Assembly (NCBI GenBank): GCA_024196135.1
Contig: JAMQCK010000724.1
Coordinates: forward strand, 1 to 17,026
Length of the DNA stretch: 17,026 bases
DNA from: Pleurotus ostreatus/Saccharomyces cerevisiae fusant
Taxonomy: Eukaryota > Opisthokonta
Direction of reading: 5' to 3'
Both the position numbers and the translations under genes were made by a program. The notes under the pieces are model-generated. The model saw nothing but the letters and a program-made list of their open reading frames with translations, was not told the DNA's origin and searched no databases. This document shows, in pieces, positions 8,710 to 16,897 of the stretch (position 1 is the stretch's first letter; every line of letters starts with the position of its first letter).

Positions 8710-11052
8710 TCAAGGCACGACCGCGTCGCCAAAGTCGACCATCGGGGCCCCGCGAAGATCGAACCACGGGTTGTAGGCGTCGGATACGGCCATCGGGTTG
8801 TAGGCGCCGGAGACGTCCGTCGGGTTGTAGGCGTCGGAGACTTCCACCGAGTTGAGGGTGTCGGAGACGTCCATCGAGTGAAAGGTGTTGAAGGCGTCAA
8901 CGGGCTGCAGTGCGAGGGAAGAGGGCTGCGCGCGCATCCCCGCCTCGGCGTGCCAGGTCGGGGGGAAGCGCGTAGGTCGTGGAATGTTCGCCGGGCTCGA
9001 CGATCGAACCTGTGGCGCATGGCGCGCATAAGGATGGCCAATGAATGCACGGCTTGACAACTTCTCATCACGGCTCAGCGTCCGCCCATCAGGATTCGAG
9101 AACTCGAAGCCGGAGAACTGGATGCCGTTCTGCGAGCGAGGACGGCGGGAGCGCGAGATGCTGACAGGGCCAGCCTGAGGCGGAGGAGCTATCGCAGGAG
9201 CGGGCTGAGCGAGCTGATTGAAGGCGTTGAAGTCCACCGGAGGAGTAGCAAAGCCGTCGATGTTCGTCGGGGCGGCGAAGCCGCCGGCGTTCGTCGGGTT
9301 GGTGAAGCCGCCGACGCCCATCGCAGGCGCGAAGTTGAAGCTGGGCTGGTGCGCAAAGTGAAAACGGGGCTCGCCAGTGAAGTAGAAGTCGGTCTGGCGA
9401 GGCGCGAAGGAGTCAAGGCCACAGACCGCAGCACCGTACGCGGGCATTCCTGGATCCTGACTGGATGAGGGCATCCCGGTATCTTCGCCAGGATATTGCT
9501 CGCAGGGACCCACGAACGTCGACGCGCAAGGCGCCTCGCAGGTCGAGGAAAAGCCAGGGGGCGGCGGTGTCGCCAACGGAGTCGACGAGTTCGATGTCGG
9601 CGCGGAGCAGTCTTGAACGGTCTGGTGAGGGACGTCGGCCTTCTCCTCTTCCTCCTCCGCGTCCGCCTCCTCATCCCCCTCCCTGGCCTCATCGTCGTCC
9701 TCCTCGAACTCCCCCTCATCTTCCTCCTCCCCCTCCCCCTCCCCCGCCGCCTCGGCCTCCAGCTCCTTCTTCGTCTTATAACCATGCGCCCTCCTCCGAT
9801 GTCGATAGACCCCCGCCCGGTCCCCTTTCTTCACGACGCAGCCCTCGTGCGGGCACGGGTAGTTGAAGGATGCGCGGCTGGGGGGTGGGTGGTTAGTTGG
9901 TGTGTGGATTTGGTATGGGAGGGAGATGAGGTATGGAAGGGGAATGAGGTAGGGGAGGGAGATGCGGTACGAGAGTGGAATGAGGTAGCGGACAGGAACG
10001 AGGAGAGGGATGCCGGTGTATGACGTGGATAGGATGGACATCGGGCGCTTGAGAGAGCCAGTCCATGGTATGAGGTATGGGGTACGGGGTATGCGAGAGT
10101 GTCAAACAAAACTTACTGCCAGCGCGAGTAGTGGTCTGCGGCTTGATCCATGCCCGGGAGCTGCTGGCCGCAAATTATGCATTGGCAGCTGTGGAGAGGG
10201 CGTCAGTCATCATTCGCGGGTGGCAATTACTGGGGAAAGCGAAGAGATGGGGGAGACGAAGAGATGGGGGAGACGAAGAGGTCGGAGGAGGGGAGCGGAC
10301 ACGCGTCGCAATCGAGGGCGCCAGTCGACTCAGCCTTCAAACTCGCCCAACCCCATAAAATCCACACAACCACAAAAAAATCACACAACCACAAGAAAAC
10401 CAACACCCACCGACGAAACATGACCCACGCCGGATGATCCCGCGGAATATGCACAATCAAATGCCGCAGCTTCTCGATCGTCGTCTTCGCTTCGACGCCG
10501 CATTTGTCGCAGCGGTCGTCCGTGTAGTCCGCGATGTAGAGGTCGGGGAAAAGGACGGTCTGGGAGGGGTGTTAGTTATTTGTCGGTGGCGGTTAGCGGG
10601 GGGTAGAGGACAAGGACGGCAGTTTGGGGTAAAGCACAAAGGCGGCAGTTGGGGATAAAGGACAAGGATGGCAGTTGGGGATAAAGGACAAGGACGACAG
10701 TTGTGGGTAAGGTCGTCGGCGTCGGTGGCTGGTAGGAAATGGGGGTCCCGGCTATTCTCGTTAACCCGCCTCCATACTCGACCTTGTACCGCGCGCAAGA
10801 ACGACAGCCCTCGTAACGCCCGCGAGAACGACGGCACCTTGTAACGCGCGCGAACAACAGATTGATTCCGCGACTCACCTTATACCGAGCCCGATCCCGC
10901 GCACAGCACGCGGCTTTGGCGCGCGTATTCTGCTGCTTCGTGGTCGACTTCTTCCCCGACGTCGACCGCTGCTTCCCCGACATCGTCTGCTGCTTCCTCG
11001 TCACCGTCGTCTGCTGCTTATTCGCCACCGACGACATGGGCGTCCGCGCCAT
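8710..11052 (-). CDS. Three-finger C2H2 zinc-finger protein, 520 aa, four exons
   Basis: Minus-strand exons by splice-site reading: 11052-10879, 10559-10411, 10188-10117, 9877-8710. Introns are 319, 222 and 239 bp, with donors GTGAGT, GTGGGT, GTAAGT and CAG acceptors. The ATG has A at -3. Residues 1-58 are a basic Lys/Gln/Thr/Ser-rich leader. Finger 1 has C75, C78, H91, H95. Finger 2 has C111, C114, H127, H132, with H132 formed by CA|C across intron 3. Finger 3 has C140, C145, H158, H163 (C-x4-C). A highly acidic block spans about 170-212, followed by a Pro/Phe/Tyr/Asn-rich tail with two nine-residue repeat arrays. It is probably a nuclear DNA-binding protein, and the acidic tract could be an activation or histone-contact region (inference). 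Exon phases and exon 2 length match the + gene exactly, so the two are paralogues. The upstream part of the frame at 10041-9878, full of PLPYLI-like repeats, is intron 3 and not protein. Confidence 0.86.
8771..8878 (-). repeat. 27-bp in-frame coding repeat, four copies
   Basis: Units 8771-8797, 8798-8824, 8825-8851 and 8852-8878 encode nine-residue repeats of the type (S/P)xxVS(D/G)(A/T)(Y/L)N near the C terminus of the minus-strand zinc-finger protein, for example PMAVSDAYN. Copy-number change would keep the frame. Confidence 0.85.
9245..9325 (-). repeat. 27-bp in-frame coding repeat, three copies
   Basis: Units 9245-9271, 9272-9298 and 9299-9325 encode nine-residue GGFAAPTN-type repeats (GGFTNPTNA, GGFAAPTNI, DGFATPP) in the tail of the minus-strand zinc-finger protein. 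The unit length is the same as the array at 8771 but the sequence is unrelated. Confidence 0.8.
9924..9995 (+). repeat. 18-bp tandem repeat inside intron 3 of the minus gene
   Basis: Four degenerate copies (for example AGATGAGGTATGGAAGGG, GAATGAGGTAGGGGAGGG). On the minus strand this gives a CT-rich tract ending in the polypyrimidine stretch before the acceptor at 9880-9878. Because 18 is divisible by three it reads as repeated PLPYLI peptides, which can mislead gene callers. Confidence 0.85.
10241..10274 (+). repeat. 17-bp tandem duplication inside intron 2 of the minus gene
   Basis: GAAGAGATGGGGGAGAC is repeated exactly (10241-10257, 10258-10274), with a third degraded copy starting at 10275. 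It lies in the pyrimidine-rich 3' half of the intron when read on the minus strand. Confidence 0.85.
10596..10699 (+). repeat. 26-bp tandem repeat inside intron 1 of the minus gene
   Basis: Four copies (10596-10621, 10622-10647, 10648-10673, 10674-10699) with core GGGGATAAAGGACAAGG. It occupies about one third of the 319-bp intron and explains why this intron is far longer than those of the paralogue. Confidence 0.85.
10782..10860 (+). repeat. 27/28-bp tandem repeat at the 5' end of intron 1
   Basis: Three degenerate copies with core CCTTGTAACGCGCGCGA. It begins just after the GTGAGT donor of the minus-strand gene. It is a second, unrelated array in the same intron. Confidence 0.75.
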
Positions 11053-11280
11053 TGTAGAGGGAGCTGAGGGACGTGGTGATGTGTGCTGATAGATGGGTAA
11101 TGGGAGAGACGGAGTAATGGTGGCAGCGAGCTCGTTGGATGAAAATGAAGAAGCGCACGACGACTGTCAGGAAGCGCGTCCGACGACAAAAGAGGCGCGC
11201 TGGACGAATGGAAGGGGCGGAAGCAGGTGGCAAGGGCCTGAAGAATGAATCGAGCGGCTGAGGATGCGCCGAACCGTTCG

Positions 11281-11288
11281 TTTATATA
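11281..11288 (-). promoter_or_regulatory. Probable TATA box of the minus-strand zinc-finger gene
   Basis: TATATAAA on the minus strand, 229 bp before the ATG at 11052, in GC-rich surroundings. A second TATATAT stretch lies at about 11306-11312. Confidence 0.55.
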
Positions 11289-11349
11289 TCGCGCCGAATG
11301 CTTGGAATATATATCCCTGTCGGACGGCCCTTCATAAACTACGCTTGAG

Positions 11350-11440
11350 CACCCCTAGAGGGCATGGCAGCCACCCCCTCGAGGGTATGGCAACCACCCC
11401 TTCGAGGGCATGATAACCACCCCCTAGAGGGCATGGCAAC
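11350..11440. repeat. 23-bp tandem repeat upstream of the minus-strand gene
   Basis: Four units (11350-11371 at 22 bp, then 11372-11394, 11395-11417 and 11418-11440 at 23 bp). Each has a CCCTNGAGGG-like core; in the second unit this is the perfect palindrome CCCTCGAGGG. The array is about 60-150 bp upstream of the TATA box, where activator sites would lie, so a regulatory role is possible but unproven. Confidence 0.85.
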
Positions 11441-11626
11441 CGCCCCGGTCGATCGACGACTGACAGTGGCAGGTGTTAACCCGTTCCCGGTGTCATCCTG
11501 TTCCCCAAATAGAAATCGTTGTTCTCCATTCGGACGCGATGAAAGAGGGCGGTGACGTACGACATAAGCATTGTGTGCCGGATGCAGGGGACGATCCCAC
11601 GCGATGGGAGTCGGGATGCGATGATC

Positions 11627-11712
11627 TCCGAGAGTCAAAGTGAGATCCAAGGATCAAAGGGACTTCCGAGGATCAGGGTGTCCGAGAATCAAAGGGAGCG
11701 CCGAGATGCAGA
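11627..11712 (+). repeat. Degenerate 19-bp tandem repeat
   Basis: Four to five copies with core TCCGAG(A/G)ATCAAAGGGA, one copy shortened to 16 bp (11665-11680). No gene contains it. Confidence 0.75.
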
Positions 11713-12005
11713 GCCACAGTCATATTCGTATCGATTGGAAGTGGCATTCCCATGAGTTGAATCGCATGTAAAAGACGCCGACTCGCCGGTCCAACACAAT
11801 CTCTCGATGCCTGACATGAGGCGGCGAAGGTTGACTTGAAGCGGTGAAGGTCCTGGCGATGCCGTTAGCTGAGCCGCTATTCATGAAAGGAACCTATTCT
11901 TCATGAACGGGAGCAATCGGCGACGCACAATGACCCACGGCGGCGCACGACAAAACCAGGACGACAGGGTTTAGAACAAGGTGCGAAAATTGATGGACGG
12001 ACCAC

Positions 12006-12128
12006 GCAGTTGTGGCATCCGCCGGACTACGCAGTCGTGGCATCCGCCGAACACGCGGTCGTGGCATCCGCCGGACCATGATTTCGTGGCATCCGCCGGA
12101 CTGCGCAGTCGTGGCATCCGCCGAACAC
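12006..12128 (+). repeat. 24/25-bp tandem repeat, five copies
   Basis: Units 12006-12030, 12031-12054, 12055-12079, 12080-12104 and 12105-12128 share GTGGCATCCGCCG. Units ending GGACTAC and units ending AACAC partly alternate, which suggests duplication of a two-unit block. Confidence 0.88.
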
Positions 12129-12200
12129 GCGGCTCGCGTCCGTATGGGGCTAGCCTGCTATCACCCGTATGCGGACCTTTTCCAGCGAGGACGTATGGGG

Positions 12201-12260
12201 GCTATCCTGGTCGGATCCGAGCTATGCTAGCTGGGTCCGAGCTATCCTGGTTGGGTTTGA
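12201..12260 (+). repeat. 20-bp tandem repeat, three copies
   Basis: Units 12201-12220, 12221-12240 and 12241-12260 begin GCTATSCT and end GG(T/A)TCCGA or a variant. Confidence 0.8.
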
Positions 12261-12300
12261 GAGCAGGGCGGCGGCTAGAGATGGGCTACCGCGGCGGATT

Positions 12301-12610
12301 GCGCATGGGAGCGAGGGCGGGTCAAGCGCATGGGAGCGAGGGTTGGTAAAGCGCATGGGAGCGAGGGTCGTTAGAGCGCGTGGCGAGCGGTGATGGGAAG
12401 AAAGGAGGGGGTAGGTAGAGCGCTCGACGCAGGCTCAGTAAAGCGCGTGGCGAACGGGGGTCGGTAAAGCGGGGGTGATAGAGCGCGAGGCGAGCGGTGA
12501 TGGGGAGGGGGAGGCGAACGGTGATGGGGAGGGGGAGGGGCGTATGCCTGGTTCCTACCCTGGCGAGCGGTGATGGGGAGAAAGGAGGGGGCGGGTAAAG
12601 CGCGACGGTG
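12301..12610 (+). repeat. 25-bp tandem repeat with a decayed extension
   Basis: Three clear 25-bp units (12301-12325, 12326-12350, 12351-12375) share GCGCATGGGAGCGAGGG. From 12376 to about 12610 related pieces recur irregularly (GCGCGTGGCGAGCGGTGATG, GGCGAACGG, GTGATGGGGAGGGG), as if an older array had been broken and rearranged. Confidence 0.8.
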
Positions 12611-12723
12611 AGCGGTGAAGGTCTGCAATGGGCGGTGGGAGTTGACGAAGGACGAGGGCGAGCGTGCTCGAGCGTTCAGACGGCGAGCGTGCTCGACGGC
12701 GTACAGGATCGCGCGACGGCGCG

Positions 12724-12975
12724 CAGGATCGCGCGCGAAGGGGGAGGAAGTAGAGGGGGAGGGTGCGCGCAGGATCGCGCGCGAAGGGGGAGGAAGTAGA
12801 GGGGGAGGGTGCGCGAAGGGGAGGGCGCGCGAAGGGGGAGGAAGTGGAGCGGGAGGGTGTGCGAAGGGGGAGGGTGTGCGAAGGGGGGTAGTGTGCGAAG
12901 GGGGAGAGTGTGCGAAGGGGGAGGATGCGAAAAGGGGGTGGGTGCGAGAAGGGGGAGGAAGTGGAGCGGGAGAAA
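12724..12975 (+). repeat. 46-bp duplication running into purine-rich 16-17-bp repeats
   Basis: 12724-12769 and 12770-12815 are near-identical 46-bp units starting CAGGATCGCGCGCGAAGG. To about 12975 the sequence continues as short repeats of the type GTGTGCGAAGGGGGAG. Confidence 0.82.
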
Positions 12976-13059
12976 GGGGCGGGGAAGTAGAGCGGGAGAG
13001 AGGATGCGCGAATGGAAGGGATGTACGAAAAGGGCGATCGAGTCCGCTGAGAATCCTTC

Positions 13060-13314
13060 ACGCCTACGGTAGTGAGCTCCCAACGCCCGCCGTAGTGAGC
13101 CTTCGATGCCCACGGCAGTGAGTCCTCGACGCCCACGGTAGTGAGCCCTCGACGCCTGCAGTAGTGAACTCTCAACGCCTACGGTAGTGAACCCTCGATA
13201 CCCACAGTGCAGTGAGCACTCGACGCCTACGGTAGTGAGATCCCAACGCCCGCCGTAGTGAGCCCTCGACGCCTACGGTAGTGAACTCCCAACGCGTGCA
13301 GTTGTGAGCCCTCG
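13060..13314 (+). repeat. 23-bp minisatellite, eleven copies
   Basis: Eleven units with core ACGCC(C/T)ACGGTAGTGAG plus a variable tail (CCCTCG, CTCCCA). Ten units are 23 bp and the seventh (13198-13222) is 25 bp. Units 1-2 and 8-9 are nearly the same ordered pair, so part of the array arose by block duplication. A twelfth partial unit starts at 13315. Confidence 0.92.
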
Positions 13315-13339
13315 ACGCCTGCGCTGGCCGCGGGTGAGT

Positions 13340-13520
13340 GGCGGGGGGAGGAGCCAGGAGAGTGAGCGGCGAGGGGAAGCAGTCACAAGATTAAGCGGCG
13401 AAGGGAAGAGCCGGGCGAGTGAATGGCGATGGGCAGAGCCGGAAGAAAAGCGGCGATGGGAATCAGTCACGAGGGTAGAGTTGCGAGAGTCACGAGAGTA
13501 AGCGGCGATGGGAGGAGAGC
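13340..13520 (+). repeat. Irregular AAGCGGCGATGGGA-type repeats
   Basis: The motif (A/G)AGCGGCGA(T/A/G)GGGA recurs about every 30-50 bases with intervening AGTCACGAG or GAGCCGG pieces. It resembles the AGCGGTGATGGGGA pieces at 12376-12610 and may share their origin. Confidence 0.65.
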
Positions 13521-13521
13521 A

Positions 13522-13774
13522 CCACAACTGGGTTTCAGTATTCCCCGGCGCATACTGCACGATTACTGTGAGTATATTCTGAACAAAGGGATCAATAAAG
13601 CCGATGAGATTATTGAGCGCTTTTGGGTGGCACATTGATCGGTACGGCCTCCGATTGGCTGGGCCTTGATTTGCTCTTTGGATGGACCCGCGGCGTTTAT
13701 TGATAGCTGATTCAGAGTATGCTCACCATCATCCTGCAGTAAGCGCCGGCGAAAATCGAATCCCTGGTCTGGTG
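13522..13774. repeat. Long imperfect inverted repeat
   Basis: The core arms 13545-13583 and 13711-13749 match as reverse complements at 32 of 39 positions. Weaker pairing extends outward to about 13522 and 13774 and inward through ATCAATAAA (13591-13599) against 13696-13704. The spacer is AT-rich for this region. Both arms contain weak B-box-like sequence (GGGATTCGATTTT on the minus strand of the right arm), so two inverted tRNA-derived copies are one possibility and a decayed miniature transposon another. No clear target duplication was found. Confidence 0.7.
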
Positions 13775-14225
13775 GAGCGAGGGAGTAAGCGCGCGCACGA
13801 CACCTCTTGACGCTCAGCGCACGCGCGACGCTCATCGTGAGCAGGTAGACCCTCTCCCTCAGCACCGCGCGCGACACCGCTCGACGCTCATCGCGAGCTC
13901 GAAGCGCGGTAAACCGTCTGGCAAGTACGCCCACCGCACACCCCTTCCCTTCCCTCCCTTCCACCCCACACTGTCGCCTTCCTAGAATCCCTGTCCCGAG
14001 TCTTTCCCGGACTCGCCCCTCCCTGCCAGGGGTGTTTTCAAAAGCTCGCTGAGGGTGGGTGCGAAAGCTCGCTGACGCTCTCCCCTTCCTCCCTTCCCTT
14101 CCTTCCCTCAGGAGGGCGCTCGCGCAGCCCTTCCCGCCAAAGGGAGCGAGCGGTAGCGAGGCGAGCAGTAGCGAGGGGGAGGGAGGGGTGTCGGGAGGCG
14201 AGGCGAGGCGTGTTGGGAGGCGAGG
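13775..14225. other. No gene recognised
   Basis: GC-rich with small local repeats, such as CGACGCTCATCG(T/C)GAGC twice between 13825 and 13895. Minus-strand frames stay open here only because stops are rare and the sequence is repetitive. Confidence 0.5.
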
Positions 14226-14229
14226 CGAG

Positions 14230-14475
14230 GCGGGACGGCGAAGGGAGATGGACGGCAAGACGGCGAGAGGCAGGACGGCAAGACGGCAAGGTGCGAGACA
14301 GTGAGAAGGCGAGAGGCGAGAGGCAGAACGGCAAGATGGCAAGGTGCGAGACGGACCCTGGCCCGAAACCGGAAGAGGGAGCACTCCCACGACCCATCCC
14401 CGCCGAATGGAGCGCGCGAGACGGCAAGACGGCGGGATGCGAGACGGCAAGACGGCGAGAAGGCGAGAGGCGAGC
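14230..14475 (+). repeat. GACGGCAAG-type repeats
   Basis: GACGGCAAGACGGC occurs repeatedly (for example near 14251, 14274 and 14421), linked by GTGCGAGAC and GAAGGCGAGAGGCGAG segments of about 23-27 bp. Confidence 0.7.
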
Positions 14476-14760
14476 AGCAGTGAGGCGAGACGGTGGAGAA
14501 GCGATGAATGGGGAGGAAGTGGAGGGGTGATGGGAGCAGGAAGGGAAGGGAGGGAAGAGGGGCGGTGGGACGCACACGAGGGGCGGTAGGTGTAGGGGAC
14601 GGGGACAGGGAGGAGAGGGGTGGTGGGATATGGGGAAGGGAGGGAAGCCCGCGAGGAAGGAAGGGAGGGAAAGGCGAGCTGGGTACTCGTCCGTCGAGAC
14701 GAAAGCGATCTGGTCTTCGTCTCGTCTAGACGGAAGGGAGGCGATTTGGGTCCTCCCCCT

Positions 14761-14835
14761 CCTCCAGCGAAAGCGAGGGCCACCTCCTCCAGCGAAAGCG
14801 AGGGCCCCTTCCTCCAGCGAAAGCGCGGGGCCCCC
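14761..14835 (+). repeat. 25-bp tandem repeat, three copies
   Basis: Units 14761-14785, 14786-14810 and 14811-14835 begin CCTCCAGCGAAAGCG and differ only near their ends. Confidence 0.88.
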
Positions 14836-14990
14836 AGTCCTACTCAAGCGAGAGGACCCCGCAGCGCCTGACCCCCAGTCCTACTCGAGCGCGTGGACCC
14901 TAGCGCCCGCTCAAGCGCGGGGGAACCCGCAGCGCCCGCTCAAGCGCGTGGACCCCGCAGCACCTGACCCGCAAGCGAAAGCGGGGAGGA
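14836..14990 (+). repeat. Dispersed CTCAAGCGCG/GACCCCGCAGCG repeats
   Basis: AGTCCTACTC(A/G)AGCG occurs twice (14836, 14876), then GCGCCCGCTCAAGCGCG twice, with GACCCCGCAGC(G/A)CCTGACCC at both ends. This is a second array abutting the 25-bp repeat. Confidence 0.7.
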
Positions 14991-15010
14991 GTACGCGTCG
15001 GGCATTGGTT

Positions 15011-15358
15011 GGAAGGAAGGAAGAGGGGGGAGGAAGCGGGAAAGGGGGAGAGGGGGGGACGAGGGCAGGGACGAACGCGTGGGTGCGAAGGAGGGAGAGG
15101 GGAGGGGAGAGGGGGGAGGAGAGGGGGGAGAGGGGGAGGGAAGGGTGGGGAGAGAGGAGGAGAGGGGGAGATGGAGGAGAGGGGGAGATGGAGGGGAGGG
15201 GTGGAGAGGAGAAGGGGAGGAGAGGGGGGAGGGGGGGAGGGGGAAGGAGAGGAGAGGAGAGGGGAGGAGAGGGGGGAGGGGAGAGGGGGAGAGGAGAAGG
15301 GGAGGAGAGGGGGGAGGGGAGAGGGGGAGAGGAGAAGGGGAGAGGGGAGGGGGAGGAG
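15011..15358 (+). repeat. Polypurine (GA-rich) tract
   Basis: About 350 bp of nearly pure G/A on the + strand. The last 156 bases (15203-15358) contain no pyrimidine at all. Within it a 38-bp segment is tandemly duplicated (15261-15298 and 15299-15336). Many runs of four or more G could form G-quadruplexes, and the tract could form triplex DNA. Open frames across it are meaningless. Confidence 0.92.
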
Positions 15359-15370
15359 CAGCATACATGC

Positions 15371-15436
15371 CATTGCGAGATGTATAGTATGTCACTGCGA
15401 GATATACAGCATGCAATTGCGAGATATAGTATATGC
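15371..15436 (+). repeat. 22-bp tandem repeat, three copies
   Basis: Units 15371-15392, 15393-15414 and 15415-15436 share TGCGAGATATA-type cores. They are AT-rich compared with the purine tract they border, and a TG-rich stretch follows (about 15436-15465). Confidence 0.85.
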
Positions 15437-15518
15437 GTGAGTGTGTGCGCGTGAGTGTGTATGGAAGCGAGTGGAGGTCGATGGAGGGTAGTGGGAAGAA
15501 GGAGGGCGGGGGAAAGAA

Positions 15519-15700
15519 GGAAGGTCAAGAGCAGGAGGATGGAAGGTGAAGGGGGGGATATGGCAAGTAGGGGGGACATGGCGTGGTGAATAGCGAGATA
15601 GGAGCGAAGGGAGGGGGAGACGGAAGCAGACGGGAGGGGGAGACGGAAGCAGGCAGGAGGGGGACGGAAGGTCAAGAGCAGGAGGACGGAAGGTGAAGGG
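15519..15700 (+). repeat. 35-bp direct repeats 147 bp apart
   Basis: 15519-15553 and 15666-15700 are identical except one C/T change. Both start GGAAGGTCAAGAGCAGGAGG. Between them a 21-bp GGGAGGGGGAGACGGAAGCAG-like unit is duplicated at about 15617-15660. Confidence 0.82.
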
Positions 15701-15942
15701 CAGGGTACCTCTACAGGTGCGACGTGAGCGAAGAACGCGCAGAGCGGCGGCGGCGACGTACGTTGACCCGATGAGCCCCATCTCATGACGCTGGGAAAGG
15801 ACGTCGGTCCCAGGCGCAAGGGGCGGTCCAAGGTGCAAGGGGCGGTAGGTGGAAGAGGGCGTGCGCGTGTCCTCAGAGACTAACCCTTGCATGGACGGCG
15901 TCGGCGGGAGTCAATTGCGTCGTGTTCGCCGCAGTACGTGGC

Positions 15943-15984
15943 CCGAACGTAGCAGTGCGTGTTCCGACCGTAGCAGTGCGCGCC
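15943..15984 (+). repeat. 21-bp tandem duplication
   Basis: 15943-15963 and 15964-15984 share CGTAGCAGTGCG. This sits where the strand composition changes from purine-rich to mixed. Confidence 0.75.
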
Positions 15985-15999
15985 CACCGACAGCAGGAC

Positions 16000-16780
16000 G
16001 CCCTCGACGCGTCCATCACCCGCAAGCAACCGGCCCGATCGACCGTCGTGTTTGACGTGTGCGATGTGATGACGGCATCGAGATCCTGACGTCACCGCGT
16101 TCGAACCGCACGGCTGTGTTCATCGTCGTGAGTGTGGCGGGCTGGACGAGGTGCGGGTGCGTGTTGGTCTGCGGATATATACTTGCTAGCGCAACCTACT
16201 CATCCGCTAGGGCAACCCACTCGTCTGCGGGTTGGCCCTCGCCTGTCCGCCTCCCACGCCGCCGTACTCTCACTCCGTCTTCGCACTCGCCCACGCCGCC
16301 GTACTCTTCCGCCCAAGCTCACCGTACTCTCTCGCCGCCGTCCCTGCTCGCCCTACATCCGCATCGACAGCCTACATGCGCCCAGCCCCACGCAGCTTCT
16401 ACTACCCATCACTCTATCTCGTCGCGTCTTGCACAGCCTCTCCTTCTACGCAAATACGTCTCTCCGCCTGCATATATGCCTCTCTTTGTTTTTTAATCGC
16501 CTTCTCTTCGGGTTCGTTTCTCAATAGCCTGCTTCGTACCTACAAACCCCTCGCGCCCTCCGCCTCCCCCCGCTTCTCTCCTCTACCCGCGCATGCCAAG
16601 CTCCCTCCCCTCCCACCCACCCGCGCCCCGGGCGCCACGCGCCGTACTCGCCACGTCCTCCCTCACCCATTCCATGCTGCCCTATCCTACCATGCCATGC
16701 CTCCTCATCCTCCCTTACCATCTTATTCCTCTCCTACAACGCCAACCCCGCCCGGGCGCGCGAACTTACCGTACGATGCT
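16000..16780. other. Pyrimidine-rich stretch without a supportable gene
   Basis: The + strand is rich in C and T from about 16240, with several stop-poor frames that translate to Pro/Ser/Arg-rich low-complexity sequence. A TATATA sequence at about 16174 and CT-rich DNA after it look promoter-like for the + strand, but no credible coding start follows within the window. Confidence 0.45.
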
Positions 16781-16787
16781 TATATAT
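16780..16787 (+). promoter_or_regulatory. Possible TATA box of a gene beyond the right edge
   Basis: TTATATAT in an otherwise GC-rich stretch, followed by CT-rich DNA to the window end. Very tentative, since no coding sequence can be seen downstream. Confidence 0.2.
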
Positions 16788-16897
16788 GAAAAGTGTGCGT
16801 GGATATCCTTCAATGGCACTACGATTTCGACTACGAAACATCCTTCCTTTCATGGCCGACCCCATTTGCGCCTCCCCTCCCATGCATCTTCGCCTCC

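Noticed and set aside
9878..10041. PLPYLI-type repeat peptide as the N terminus of the minus-strand protein
   Set aside because: It is the 18-bp repeat in intron 3. The CAG acceptor at 9880-9878 and upstream exons with two more fingers explain the gene better.
12555..13175. 206-codon minus frame with repeated PLRTLPL motifs
   Set aside because: Arises from the GAAGGGGGAG-type repeat array; open in several frames at once.
12006..13314. CRISPR array
   Set aside because: Repeats are directly adjacent without unique spacers, and the genome is eukaryotic.
13522..13774. Confident call of a MITE
   Set aside because: The arms are only about 82% matched in the core and no target duplication was identified, so it is left as an inverted repeat.
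13563..14847. Minus-strand frames of 406 and 269 codons
   Set aside because: Ser/Pro/Leu/Arg low-complexity translations over repeats with stop-poor composition; no domain or splice logic.
14630..15831. Gly/Glu/Arg-rich + frames and Pro/Ser/Leu-rich minus frames over the purine tract
   Set aside because: They are simply readings of G/A or C/T repeats.
16059..16789. Three overlapping + frames of 131-185 codons
   Set aside because: All read through the same pyrimidine-rich stretch and give Pro/Ser/Arg-rich low-complexity sequence.
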